Origin: Kitasatospora indigofera
GTDB lineage: Bacteria > Actinomycetota > Actinomycetes > Streptomycetales > Streptomycetaceae
Length of the DNA stretch: 64,000 bases
Direction: 5' to 3'
Assembly (NCBI RefSeq): GCF_014655955.1
Contig: NZ_BNBO01000002.1
Span: 248,001 to 312,000, forward strand
Below the pieces are notes generated by a model, which was given only the letters and a program-made list of their open reading frames with translations, ran no database searches and was not told the origin of the DNA. A program made the position numbers and the translations under genes. This document shows positions 1 through 7,957 of the stretch, piece by piece. Every line of letters starts with the position of its first letter. Position 1 is the stretch's first letter.

Positions 1-1242
1 ACGCCGGTCACCGCCGTGCTGGCCGGCCGGGACACCGGCGACCAGCTGGACTTCGACCTGCACCCCTCCTTGGTGCAGATCGAGCCCGGGCGGGCCGTGT
101 TCAGCAAGGTGCTGGTGAAGCCGCGCCGGATCCGGTGGAGCGGCGGCAGCGAGACCCTGCCCGTCACGCTGGCCGTCCAGCGGGCGGGCGCCGAGCCGCT
201 CACCCTGGAGGGAAGTCACCTCAGCCGGGCGGTGCTGCCCGGCTGGGCGGCCGGACTGCTCGGCCTGCTGGCGGCGGTGCTGCTCGGCTGCCTGGCGCTC
301 TGGCTGACCGCCAGCCCCTCGGTGGCCAGCCGGGCGAAGCCCGCCGCCCCCCTGGCGGCCCAGCCGGCCGGGGCCGGCGCGCCGATCGCCCCCGAGCCGG
401 TGCCGCTCGCGCCCGAGCCCACCGCGCCCGCCCCGACCGTCCCCGGCGCACCGGACCCGCTGCCGGGCCAGCCCGCCGGCAGCGGCGGCGCCGGCGGCTC
501 CTCCGGCGGCGGCGGTGGCACGGCCACCGGTGGCGGCGGCGGTGGCGGCACTCCCGCCGGTGGTGGCGGCGGTGGCGGGGCCGCTCCGGCGCCGGCCGTG
601 CCGCCCGCCCCGGCGACCCCGGCCCGGGCCGCGCTGCCGCTCAAGGCGGGCGACAAGACGCCCAACCTCTTCGTCCTCTTCGCCCAGGAACGGCTCAAGC
701 GGCTGGACGCCACCAACGACTGCCGGCTGACCAAGCCCGTCACGGCCGGCCAGATGGACGCGCCGACGGTGGAGAAGATCGCCTGCTTCCAGAAGGCCAC
801 CGACGACCACAAGCGCACCCCGCCGGGCACCCTGCTCGCGACCGACAAGTCCGGCAACCTCGGCCGGGCGACGATGTCCGCGCTGTGGATGTGGGACGTC
901 ATCGGCGACGGCTCCAAGGTCGGGCCGGGCAGGACCACCTGGGAGGTCTTCGCCACCAGGGCCGCGCTGCGCTGGGCCGACCAGAGCGAGCTGAGCGCCG
1001 CCGACCTGGCCGCGGACGAGGACAACGTCCGCAAGCTGCTCGCCAGTTGGAGCAACAAGACCGCCCTGCCGACGGCCTCCTACGACGACGCCAAGCTGGC
1101 GGGCGCGATCCAGAAGTACCAGACCGACCAGCCGGCGGCCGCGGGCAGCGTCAGCACCGCCCTGCTCGCGCTGATCTCCGGCTGGGTGAAGGACCAGGCG
1201 GCGCCCGGCGTGGTGCAGCCCACCAGCTGGCCCAAGCCGTAG
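1..1242 (+). CDS. Partial membrane protein with peptidoglycan-binding-like C-terminus (CIS-linked 'hydrolytic protein' type)
   Basis: The reading frame is open to base 1, so the gene starts upstream and only its last 413 codons are present. The visible order is the end of an Ig-like module (motif EPG...VLVKPRR.RW), one membrane helix (about residues 80-100 of the visible part), a long Pro/Ala then Gly-rich linker with runs of Gly encoded by GGC/GGT repeats (bases 480-590), and a C-terminal domain of about 190 residues that looks like a degenerate peptidoglycan-binding fold. Proteins of this build are commonly annotated 'hydrolytic protein' beside Streptomyces CIS loci. It is the only plus-strand gene here and converges on the CIS operon. 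No catalytic motif is visible, so 'hydrolytic' is only a label. A role in the cell envelope is an inference. Confidence 0.6.
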   Translation, partial: TPVTAVLAGRDTGDQLDFDLHPSLVQIEPGRAVFSKVLVKPRRIRWSGGSETLPVTLAVQRAGAEPLTLEGSHLSRAVLPGWAAGLLGLLAAVLLGCLALWLTASPSVASRAKPAAPLAAQPAGAGAPIAPEPVPLAPEPTAPAPTVPGAPDPLPGQPAGSGGAGGSSGGGGGTATGGGGGGGTPAGGGGGGGAAPAPAVPPAPATPARAALPLKAGDKTPNLFVLFAQERLKRLDATNDCRLTKPVTAGQMDAPTVEKIACFQKATDDHKRTPPGTLLATDKSGNLGRATMSALWMWDVIGDGSKVGPGRTTWEVFATRAALRWADQSELSAADLAADEDNVRKLLASWSNKTALPTASYDDAKLAGAIQKYQTDQPAAAGSVSTALLALISGWVKDQAAPGVVQPTSWPKP

Positions 1243-1310
1243 CGGCCGGGGCCGCCGGCGCCGGGCACCCGACCCGTCGCCGGCCGCCCCGGACGGTGCG
1301 GAGCGGCAGC

Positions 1311-1358
1311 ACGACGGCGGCGGCCGGGGGTACTCCCACCCCCGGCCGCCGCCGTCGT
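1311..1358. terminator. Bidirectional hairpin between convergent genes
   Basis: Perfect 20-bp inverted repeat (1311-1330 and 1339-1358) with an 8-nt loop, lying between the stop of the plus-strand envelope gene and the stop of the last CIS gene. Its position at a convergent junction fits a shared intrinsic (U-tract-poor, actinobacterial type) terminator. Confidence 0.8.
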
Positions 1359-1371
1359 CGTCAGGGCGGGC

Positions 1372-1959
1372 CTACGGCAGCGCCGCCTCGACCCGGTACC
1401 CCACATGGGCCGGCCGGTGCTCCTCCACCAGCGCCTCGGCCCGCCGCAGCAACGCCGTCGGGTCGCCCTCGTCCGCCGGCACGGCCACCCGGACCAGCAA
1501 CGACTGCCGCGGCGAGCCCGGCAACGGCCCGTTCGGGGTGGCCGACCAGTGCGCCCCGCCGTTGTCCGTGACCTCCGCCTCCACGCCCAGCAGCCGCAGC
1601 TGCCCGGTCAGGCCGGGCACGGTGCCGCGCAGCCGGTGCACCCGGACCGCCTCGCCCACCGCGAGCCGCAGCCGCTCGACCGGCTGCCCCGCCGTGGCGT
1701 CGGCGGCGACCCAGCCGGCCAGCCAGGCCAGGAAGTCCGCCGGCGCCAACCGCGGGTCCCAGTAGGCGTCCAGGCAGTCCAGCACGGCGAAGACCGGCGC
1801 CAGCACATCGTCGAAGGCCGCCACGAAGCGCCCGCCGAACTCCCCGTCCGCGTACACCTCCGGCAGCCGGGCGGCGAACGGCCGGGGCGAGGCCAGGCCG
1901 TCCACGGCGTACCGCGCGCCACCCCCGCCGGGGCGCTGCGGCCCGGTGTCCCCGCTCAC
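1372..1959 (-). CDS. Phage tail protein I-like CIS baseplate component (Afp12-type)
   Basis: A 195-residue protein with the hallmarks of the gpI/TIGR02242 tail family: an N-terminal LP.VYAD..F..RF..AFDDVLAPVF segment, then a D.....P...LAWLAGW region, which is the conserved core of these wedge proteins. In the particle it should join gpJ in the baseplate wedges. The GTG start overlaps the stop of the gpJ gene (GTGA), so the two are probably translationally coupled. It is the last gene of the CIS operon. The length is normal for the family. Confidence 0.85.
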   Translation of the reverse strand: MSGDTGPQRPGGGGARYAVDGLASPRPFAARLPEVYADGEFGGRFVAAFDDVLAPVFAVLDCLDAYWDPRLAPADFLAWLAGWVAADATAGQPVERLRLAVGEAVRVHRLRGTVPGLTGQLRLLGVEAEVTDNGGAHWSATPNGPLPGSPRQSLLVRVAVPADEGDPTALLRRAEALVEEHRPAHVGYRVEAALP

Positions 1960-3905
1960 AGCTCCTCCACCCGGACCTGGTGCTGGTACGAGAACACCAG
2001 CGCGTTGCGGTCCAGGTCGACCCGGTCGCCCGGCGCGCCCCGCTCACCCGTCAACGGGTTCGCCGGGAACAGCTTCACGTCGTCCACGAGTTCGACCCCC
2101 GGCAGCCGTTGCAGCACCGCGTACGCCTCGCCCGCCTGGACGGGCCGGCCGAACGGCCAGCCCGTACCGTCGGCGCCGCCGGTCAGCGGGTTGAGGTAGC
2201 GGTACAGCGCGTCCAGCGCCCGCTCGCGGACCTGGCCGGTCGCGGTGCCGCGCCGGGCCATCAGCCGGGCCACCACCGTGACGCCCTGGTAGAACGGCGG
2301 CTCGACCACCAGCCGGGCACCGATCGGGCGGCGTTCGTCCAGGTGCCGGGCGATGCCCTCCAGCATGTCGTCCGGCGGCACCATCTGCTCGAACCGCAGC
2401 CGGTCGCCGCCGTCCGCCACGGCCGCCGGCACCACCAGCACCCGTACCCCGCCCTCCTCCGCGCCGCGGCCCGCCGGCAGCGCCAGGATCCTGGCTGCCG
2501 AGGGCGCCGCCCGCCGGGCCAGCAGTTCGTAGTCGGCCGCGGTCACCGCCCGGTCCTGGGTCCGCAGTTGGAGCGGCCCGCGCGCCATCGCGCCCTGCAC
2601 CGTCTCGCCGTCCACCCCGCCGGACGCCGCCTCCCGGTTCTCCACCCGGGCCACGTACGGCACCGAGCTGCGCACCACCGACAGCGCCCCGCGGGCCACG
2701 TTGCCCCGCCGGCCGCCGCCGGTGCGGTAGCGCGCCACCCGGATCCTGGCCCCCTTCGGCGGCACCGCGCCGTACTGGCGCAGCGAGCCGTCGGGTTCCC
2801 GCACGGCCGGGCCGAACGCCACCTCGCCGCCGCTGCGGTCGACGGTGAAGCAGCGGTCCCGCGGGCCGCGGTCGGCGAAGGTCTCCACCTCGCGCCACTC
2901 GCGCCAGCCGTCCTCGGAGGACACCTCGACGGTCAGCGGCCCGTCGCCGCCCAGCACCGGCGGGTGCGCCACGGTGAAGCGCTGGCCCGGCGTGCCCTCC
3001 GAGTCGCCGACGAACTCCCCTTCCACGCTCTGCGCGTTGACCGCCCGCACGGTGCCGCCGACGGTGGCGGCGGTGACCGCCCGCACGGTCGGCGAGGCGG
3101 CGTAGAACGGCTGCCCGGGCCTGGCCGGCACCGTCCGGCAGCGCAGCCAGCCGGCCCGCTGGCCGGCCACCGTGGCCAGCGCGTGCCCGCCCGGCACGTG
3201 CAGCACCACCTCGCCCGGGCGGTTCAGCCCGCCCGTCCCGTCGCTGTCCACCTCGCACGGCAGCCAGTCGTCCCCGTCGTACGCCTCCCAGACCAGCGGC
3301 GGCTGGCGCGGGTCCACGCCGACGCCCTCGACCCGGCTGTCCAGCCGCAGCAGCACCGCGCAGTGCGGCACCGCGGCCGTCAGCCCGACCAGCAGCTGGT
3401 CACCGGCCTGCGGGACGTCGGTGAAGCAGCCGACGTCCTGGCCGGCCTGCAGCTCCTCCGTCCGGTCGACCGGACGGCCGTCCGCCGGCCTGGTCAGCAG
3501 ATGGCCGAACTCGCACGGGTTGATCGCGAGTTCGTCGGTGGTGGCGAAGACGATCCGGTCCTGGTGGCCGCTGCTGAGCGTGGACACCTCGGTGCCGGCC
3601 CGCAGCCGCAGCTGGACCGGTTGCGGCGCGGACAGCCAGAACGTCACCTCGGCGCGGGCCGCCGCCGCCGGGAACAGCTGCACCCCGACCAGGTCCAGGA
3701 AGGCCAGATAGCTCTTCTCCGGCACCCGGTTGAGCCGGTACAGCAACTGGTCGGTCATGTGGGCGAAGGCCTCGACCAGCGTCACCCCGGGGTCGGAGAC
3801 GTTGTGGTCCGACCACTCCGGGCAGCGCTGCTGGATGAACCGTTTCGCCTCGTCCACCAGCTGCTGGAACCGGCGGTCGTCGAGATTGGGGGAGGGCAGG
3901 GCCAT
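1956..3905 (-). CDS. Putative baseplate assembly protein (gpJ-like, Afp11-type)
   Basis: A 649-residue protein of the TIGR02243 baseplate family. The start shows the conserved LDDRRFQ.LVDEA and PEW.DHNVSDPGVTLVEAFAHMTD pattern; the middle is beta-rich; the C-terminus carries the usual RYLNPLTGG...WPFGRPV signature. It should form the main wedge that links the spike hub to the sheath. Its ATG overlaps the gp25 stop by one base, in line with the tight packing of the baseplate genes. I see no frameshift or truncation. Confidence 0.92.
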   Translation of the reverse strand: MALPSPNLDDRRFQQLVDEAKRFIQQRCPEWSDHNVSDPGVTLVEAFAHMTDQLLYRLNRVPEKSYLAFLDLVGVQLFPAAAARAEVTFWLSAPQPVQLRLRAGTEVSTLSSGHQDRIVFATTDELAINPCEFGHLLTRPADGRPVDRTEELQAGQDVGCFTDVPQAGDQLLVGLTAAVPHCAVLLRLDSRVEGVGVDPRQPPLVWEAYDGDDWLPCEVDSDGTGGLNRPGEVVLHVPGGHALATVAGQRAGWLRCRTVPARPGQPFYAASPTVRAVTAATVGGTVRAVNAQSVEGEFVGDSEGTPGQRFTVAHPPVLGGDGPLTVEVSSEDGWREWREVETFADRGPRDRCFTVDRSGGEVAFGPAVREPDGSLRQYGAVPPKGARIRVARYRTGGGRRGNVARGALSVVRSSVPYVARVENREAASGGVDGETVQGAMARGPLQLRTQDRAVTAADYELLARRAAPSAARILALPAGRGAEEGGVRVLVVPAAVADGGDRLRFEQMVPPDDMLEGIARHLDERRPIGARLVVEPPFYQGVTVVARLMARRGTATGQVRERALDALYRYLNPLTGGADGTGWPFGRPVQAGEAYAVLQRLPGVELVDDVKLFPANPLTGERGAPGDRVDLDRNALVFSYQHQVRVEEL

Positions 3906-4348
3906 CAGCGGGAACTCTCCTGAACAGACTGCGCGCCGCCGGCCGGCGACGGCTCGTGCGCGGGAATCACGTAGAACGGGAAGACCAGGCTGCGCGGGTT
4001 GTTGGTGCCCCGCACCGTGTAGCGGATCTCGATGTAGAGGGTGCCGCTGTCGGAGGAGTCCAGCGCCACCTCCACCCGGTCCACCAGGATCCGCGGCTCC
4101 CAGCGGTCCAGCGCCCGGCGCACCTCGTACGAGATCCGCCCGGCGGTGTCGGCGTCCGCCGTCGCGAAGACGTACCCGTGGATGCCGCAGCCGAACTCCG
4201 GCCGCATCGGCCGCTCGCCCGGCGCCGTGCCCAGCACCAGCCGGATCGACTCGCCGATCTCCCTGTCCCGGTCGACCAGCGCGATCGAGCCGGTGGCGTC
4301 GATCCGCAGCGGGAAGGCCCAGCCCGCCCCGACGAACTGCTCGGGCAT
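3905..4348 (-). CDS. GPW/gp25 family baseplate protein
   Basis: A 147-residue protein that matches the gp25/lysozyme-like wedge family: G.G..FPL..D..G.IA.......I.ESIR.VLGT..GER.MRPEFG near the N-terminus, including the EFG segment that in T4 gp25 helps start sheath polymerisation. The ATG lies one base past the stop of the PAAR gene. It should sit where the sheath meets the baseplate. The C-terminal 30 residues are a variable Pro/Ser tail. Confidence 0.92.
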   Translation of the reverse strand: MPEQFVGAGWAFPLRIDATGSIALVDRDREIGESIRLVLGTAPGERPMRPEFGCGIHGYVFATADADTAGRISYEVRRALDRWEPRILVDRVEVALDSSDSGTLYIEIRYTVRGTNNPRSLVFPFYVIPAHEPSPAGGAQSVQESSR

Positions 4349-4349
4349 C

Positions 4350-4733
4350 TCAACGCCCCCCGACGAACACGGTCGGCGCGCCGCTGCTCACCGACGCCTG
4401 GCAGCTCAGCCGGTCGCCCTTGCGGGCCGCCGGGAACCCGCCGATCAGCACCCGGCCGGCCGTCGGCGGCGGCGGGGGCACGGCCGGCAGCGCCAGATTG
4501 GTCAGCGTCAGCGTCATCGGCATGTGCAGGGAGCAGGTGTGCACCGTGCCCACCACGGCCGCCGGCTGCCCGCCGATCCGTACCGAGGTGATGCCCAGCA
4601 GCGGCCCCGGATCGACCGGCAGCGCGGGCAGGGCCTGCCCGCCGGGCGGGCCCACGGTGCCGGTGGGGACCCCGGGCACCACGGGGGTGTAGGTGTGGCT
4701 GGTGGTGTCTCCCAGCCTCGCCGCCTGCGGCAT
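4350..4733 (-). CDS. PAAR-like spike tip protein
   Basis: 127 residues. It starts MPQAARLGD.TSH and carries two Gly-rich PAAR-type hairpins (V.IGGQPAAVVGT.HTCSLH and VLIGGFPAARKGDRLSC) with the His/Cys residues expected to hold the metal of the cone tip. The start at 4733 is chosen because GAGG stands 5 bases upstream; a GTG at 4769 in the same frame would add 12 residues and has no better site. It sits directly after the VgrG gene and should sharpen the spike. No toxin extension is fused to it. Confidence 0.85.
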   Translation of the reverse strand: MPQAARLGDTTSHTYTPVVPGVPTGTVGPPGGQALPALPVDPGPLLGITSVRIGGQPAAVVGTVHTCSLHMPMTLTLTNLALPAVPPPPPTAGRVLIGGFPAARKGDRLSCQASVSSGAPTVFVGGR

Positions 4734-4781
4734 CCGGTCCTCGGTTCTCTCGCTCCGGCCGGCCGTCACAACGGCCGGCCC

Positions 4782-6557
4782 TCAGTTCAGATGGATCGTC
4801 GCGGCCTTGACCGTGACGTCGGTGGTGCCCCGCACCGAGACGCTGCGCCCGGTGAGCTTCAGCTCCCCGCCGCCGGCGTCCAGGGTGATCCCCTCGCCCC
4901 GCACGGTGACCTGCTTGCCGGCCGTCACCGTCACCGTCCCGTCGCTGTGCACGGTGATCTCGGTCCGCTGCCGGTCCAGGTGGACGGTCAGCCGGTCGTC
5001 GCCGCTGCGCAGCCGCACGCCCTGCTCGGCGTACGCGCTGTCCAGCAGCTCCAGGCGGTCCCCGCTGCGGGAGGCCAGCGACCGGCGGTTGACCCGCCCG
5101 AGGCCGTCGGTCAGCGGGGTGCTGTCGGGGGAGGGCAGGTCGGCGCCGTTGTAGAGGCCGCCGATCACGTACGGCCGGTCCAGCAGGCCCTGTTCGAAGG
5201 CGACCAGGACCTCGTCGCCGATCTCCGGGCAGACCAGCCCGCCGCCGCGCACCCCGCCCAGCTGCACCGTCCGGGCCCAGTCGCTGACGTACGCCTCGCC
5301 GCCGCCCGAACTGTCCGACAGCCAGGGGAACTTCAGCTTCACCCAGGCCTGCTTCTCCTGGCCCCGGTAGCCGGAGAGCGGCGTCTCGCCGGGCTTCATG
5401 ATGTCCACCACCACCCCGGTGGCCACCGACGGGATCCGGGCCGGGCGGGCCGCCGCCGAGGCGCCCGAGGCCAGCCCGTACCAGCTGCGGTCCTGGCGGC
5501 CGCTGACCGTCAGCCGGGTCTCGTAGCCGAGGCCGCGCAGGTCCGCGTGCGCCGCCGCCGTGATGGTGTACTTGCCGTCGAAGGGCGCGCCCGCCCGGCT
5601 CAGCGTCACCGGCACGCCGACCCGCAGGTGCGGGTTGCCGCGCACGGTGATCTCCAGCTCGCCGAGCGCCGCCGCGGTGTCGGCCGCCAGTGCGGTGGAC
5701 ACCGCCGTCGCCTCCGCCGCCGTCCGGTACGGGACGTCCGCCACCAGCAGCCGGGCCGGCGGGAAGGCCGCCACCGCCTGCTGCGGCGTGATCCCCACCT
5801 GCAGCTCGGTGCTCGGCGTCACGGGCGTGTCCGCGACCACGGCCGCCTTGCGGGCGACGTCCCAGCCGCGCACCTCCACCGTGGACACCTGCCCGACCGA
5901 GGACACCGCCGCCCGGACGGCCAGCACGTTCCGGCCCAGCTCCAGCACGAACGGGCTCTGCTCCGGCCGGGTGGAGAGCCCCGGCGCCGAGGTGGCCGGC
6001 ACCGGGTCGCGGAAGTGCAGCAGACCGTCCGCGACCACCAGTTCGCGGCCGTTCTCCACCGCCAGGGTGCGCAGGAACTCCCAGTCCGAGACGTTCGGCT
6101 GGGTCAGGTACTCGTACACCGTCCGGGTCGCGTCCACGGTGCCCAGCGGCACGCCCGCCGCCGAGGCCAGCTGCGCGGCCACCTCCGACGCGGTGCTGTT
6201 GCGGTAACCGGCGATCCGCCGGCCCCGCTGCAACCGGTGCGAGACGTCCAGCGCCCGCACCGTGGTGAAACTGCCCGCACCGTCGAACTCGGCCTCCAGC
6301 GAGACCACTTCGCCGGTGAACAGCGGCAGCAGCGCGGTCTCGTCACCCGGCTTCACCTGCACGGTGAACTTCCCGCCGACCGTGATGCCGGTCTGCGCCA
6401 GCAGGTCACGGCCCGGATCGAGGAACCGCACCACGGCGACCGCCGGCAGCCCCCCGCTCTCCTGGACCTGCACCTCCATCGGCATCCCCGGCCACGGCGC
6501 GGGCAGCGGCCCGGGGCAGCCGATCACGAACGCGTTGGTGTTCGCACCCAGCGGCAT
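4782..6557 (-). CDS. VgrG / gpD-like spike protein (Afp8-type)
   Basis: A 591-residue spike protein. The N-terminal half is the gp27-like hub (phage late control D; F.G.V...E..FDG.GSFTTVRA.D.SHRLQRG), followed by a gp5-type OB domain (GYRGQEKQAWVKLKFPWL...WARTVQLG, EIGDEVLVAFEQGLLDRPYVIGGLYNG) and a repetitive C-terminal beta helix ending in short alternating repeats. This is the usual Afp8/VgrG order, without a lysozyme domain or fused effector. It lies between the LysM hub gene (6-nt gap upstream) and the PAAR gene. Confidence 0.93.
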   Translation of the reverse strand: MPLGANTNAFVIGCPGPLPAPWPGMPMEVQVQESGGLPAVAVVRFLDPGRDLLAQTGITVGGKFTVQVKPGDETALLPLFTGEVVSLEAEFDGAGSFTTVRALDVSHRLQRGRRIAGYRNSTASEVAAQLASAAGVPLGTVDATRTVYEYLTQPNVSDWEFLRTLAVENGRELVVADGLLHFRDPVPATSAPGLSTRPEQSPFVLELGRNVLAVRAAVSSVGQVSTVEVRGWDVARKAAVVADTPVTPSTELQVGITPQQAVAAFPPARLLVADVPYRTAAEATAVSTALAADTAAALGELEITVRGNPHLRVGVPVTLSRAGAPFDGKYTITAAAHADLRGLGYETRLTVSGRQDRSWYGLASGASAAARPARIPSVATGVVVDIMKPGETPLSGYRGQEKQAWVKLKFPWLSDSSGGGEAYVSDWARTVQLGGVRGGGLVCPEIGDEVLVAFEQGLLDRPYVIGGLYNGADLPSPDSTPLTDGLGRVNRRSLASRSGDRLELLDSAYAEQGVRLRSGDDRLTVHLDRQRTEITVHSDGTVTVTAGKQVTVRGEGITLDAGGGELKLTGRSVSVRGTTDVTVKAATIHLN

Positions 6558-6563
6558 CGCCCG

Positions 6564-7268
6564 CTACCCCGCCCTCGACTCGGCCGCCGCCGGCACCAGC
6601 AGCTCCGCGCCCGGCCGCAGCCGCATCGGGTCGTCGATGCCGTTGGCCTCCGCGATCCGCCGCCAGGCCGTCGCGTCGCCGTACTCCTGGTACGCCAGCA
6701 GCTCCAGGCTGTCGCCCGCCACCAGACGGTGCACCCGCCGCGCGCTCAGCGCCCCCGAGGTCGGGTTCTGCCCCGGCGTCGGCTCCCCGGACTCGGTCAC
6801 CTGCACCTGGCAGGTGGCCCGCAGCGGCCGCCCGCTCGGATCGAACAGCGAGTACGTCGCGCTCACCTGGCCCAGGTACCCGAAGAACTTCACGCTCTCG
6901 AAGGACCCCCAGGCGAACATCACCCGGGGCGCGCTCGGCGCCTTCGCGGCGATGCTCGCCGGCGTCGGTGCGCACCAACCCAGCAGCGTCTCAACCGACT
7001 TGGCCACGCTGTCGTCCCGGGTGGCGGTTGCGTCCAGGAACAGCTCCACGCTCAGCTGCCGTGGCTGGGCGCCCATGAACTCCGGGACGCCGGTCTCCTC
7101 GCCGCCCCGGATCAGGTTCTGCCGCCACTGCGCGCCCTTGCTCAGCGACAGCGTGTTCGGATTGAACTGGAACCTGATCTCCGGGCCGAACCGGCCCCCC
7201 GGCGGGGCCCCCGGCTTGGGCGGCGGCTCGTACGCGGTGAGCGTCGCCTTCGAAGGGGTGGTCTGCAT
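6564..7268 (-). CDS. LysM-domain hub/tube-initiator protein (Afp7-type)
   Basis: A 234-residue protein. The first 140 residues match CIS tail proteins that begin with FQFNPNTLSLSKGAQW; the last 60 residues form a LysM domain (HRLVAGDSLELLAYQEYGDATAWRRIAEANGIDDP). In known particles this protein joins the spike to the inner tube, and the LysM is structural. The ATG at 7268 is preceded by AGGAGA 8 bases upstream; frame extension further upstream is not coding. It lies between the second tube gene and VgrG. Confidence 0.88.
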   Translation of the reverse strand: MQTTPSKATLTAYEPPPKPGAPPGGRFGPEIRFQFNPNTLSLSKGAQWRQNLIRGGEETGVPEFMGAQPRQLSVELFLDATATRDDSVAKSVETLLGWCAPTPASIAAKAPSAPRVMFAWGSFESVKFFGYLGQVSATYSLFDPSGRPLRATCQVQVTESGEPTPGQNPTSGALSARRVHRLVAGDSLELLAYQEYGDATAWRRIAEANGIDDPMRLRPGAELLVPAAAESRAG

Positions 7269-7354
7269 CGGCTGCTTCTCCTGGGTCCGCTGCTGGGGGT
7301 CTCTGGTGGGTGCCGTCGGGCGGGGTCCGTCCGGGGGCCGGTCGGAGGGGCCGG

Positions 7355-7783
7355 TCAGAGGAAGCCGTGATGCGCCAGTTCGATGCTCTCGGTGGCGACC
7401 TCCGACCGGGACGGATCGAAGGACGGCCCCGTCCAGCGGACCACGATCACCTCCCGCAGGGCCCAGGTGGCCAGCACCGGTCCGGCCGTCAACTGCGGTG
7501 TCAGGGCGGTGATCTGCGCACTTCCCCGGGTCACCTGGGTGGGCAGGGTGGCCAGGAACCGGGAGACCTTCGCGGTGTCCGGGGTGAGCCCCCGGGAGAG
7601 CGTCACGTTCGGGTACGTGATCCTGGTCGGGAGCTGCCAGACGAAGGAGTTGTTGCCGCCCTCGGCGCGCTGCTCGACCTCCACCTCGGCGCCGAGCCCG
7701 CTGCACGTCGAGAAGTCGCCCAGGTCGATCCCGCTGATCTGCAGCTGGAAATGGACGCTGGTACCGGGGTAGGGGAGGGTCAC
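7355..7783 (-). CDS. Second inner-tube protein (T4 gp19-like, tube initiator)
   Basis: A 142-residue tail-tube family protein: F.LQISGIDLGDFSTCSGLGAEVEVEQ..EGGNN..VWQLPTR..YPNVTLSRGL is the classic gp19 fold start. It differs clearly from the main tube protein at 12177-12623. A second tube paralogue placed before the LysM and VgrG genes is normal in CIS loci (Afp5-like) and probably forms the first ring on the spike. Confidence 0.9.
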   Translation of the reverse strand: MTLPYPGTSVHFQLQISGIDLGDFSTCSGLGAEVEVEQRAEGGNNSFVWQLPTRITYPNVTLSRGLTPDTAKVSRFLATLPTQVTRGSAQITALTPQLTAGPVLATWALREVIVVRWTGPSFDPSRSEVATESIELAHHGFL

Positions 7784-7893
7784 GGTCGGGATCTTCCTGT
7801 CAGCGGTGACGACGATGTACGGGGGTGGCCCGGGCGGGCACGGCGGCCCGCGCGGGAACGGGGCCCGGGGGAGCGGACCGGGCGGGTGCGGGT

Positions 7894-7930
7894 CCTGATC
7901 CGTACGGGCCCGCGGCGCGTACGGATCAGG
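7894..7930 (-). terminator. Hairpin after the 1188-residue protein gene
   Basis: Perfect 13-bp inverted repeat (CCTGATCCGTACG, 7894-7906, and its complement 7918-7930) with an 11-nt loop, in the 174-bp gap between the long disordered gene and the second tube gene. It could be a partial terminator or an mRNA-stabilising stem inside the operon; there is no U tract. Confidence 0.5.
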
Positions 7931-7957
7931 GTGGGGCCGCCCGCCCGGGCGGCCGGC

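Noticed and set aside
480-590. Possible phase-variable Gly/GGC repeat
   Set aside because: The repeats are imperfect codon runs that keep the frame; no sign that a slip would switch expression.
1361-2047. Minus-strand frame of 228 codons overlapping the gpI gene
   Set aside because: Out-of-frame Gly/Arg-rich shadow of the gpI gene 1372-1959.
4041-7370. A plus-strand frame of 1109 codons across the CIS baseplate genes
   Set aside because: It is antisense to four clear genes, has low-complexity Arg/Gly-rich content, and is explained by high third-position GC.
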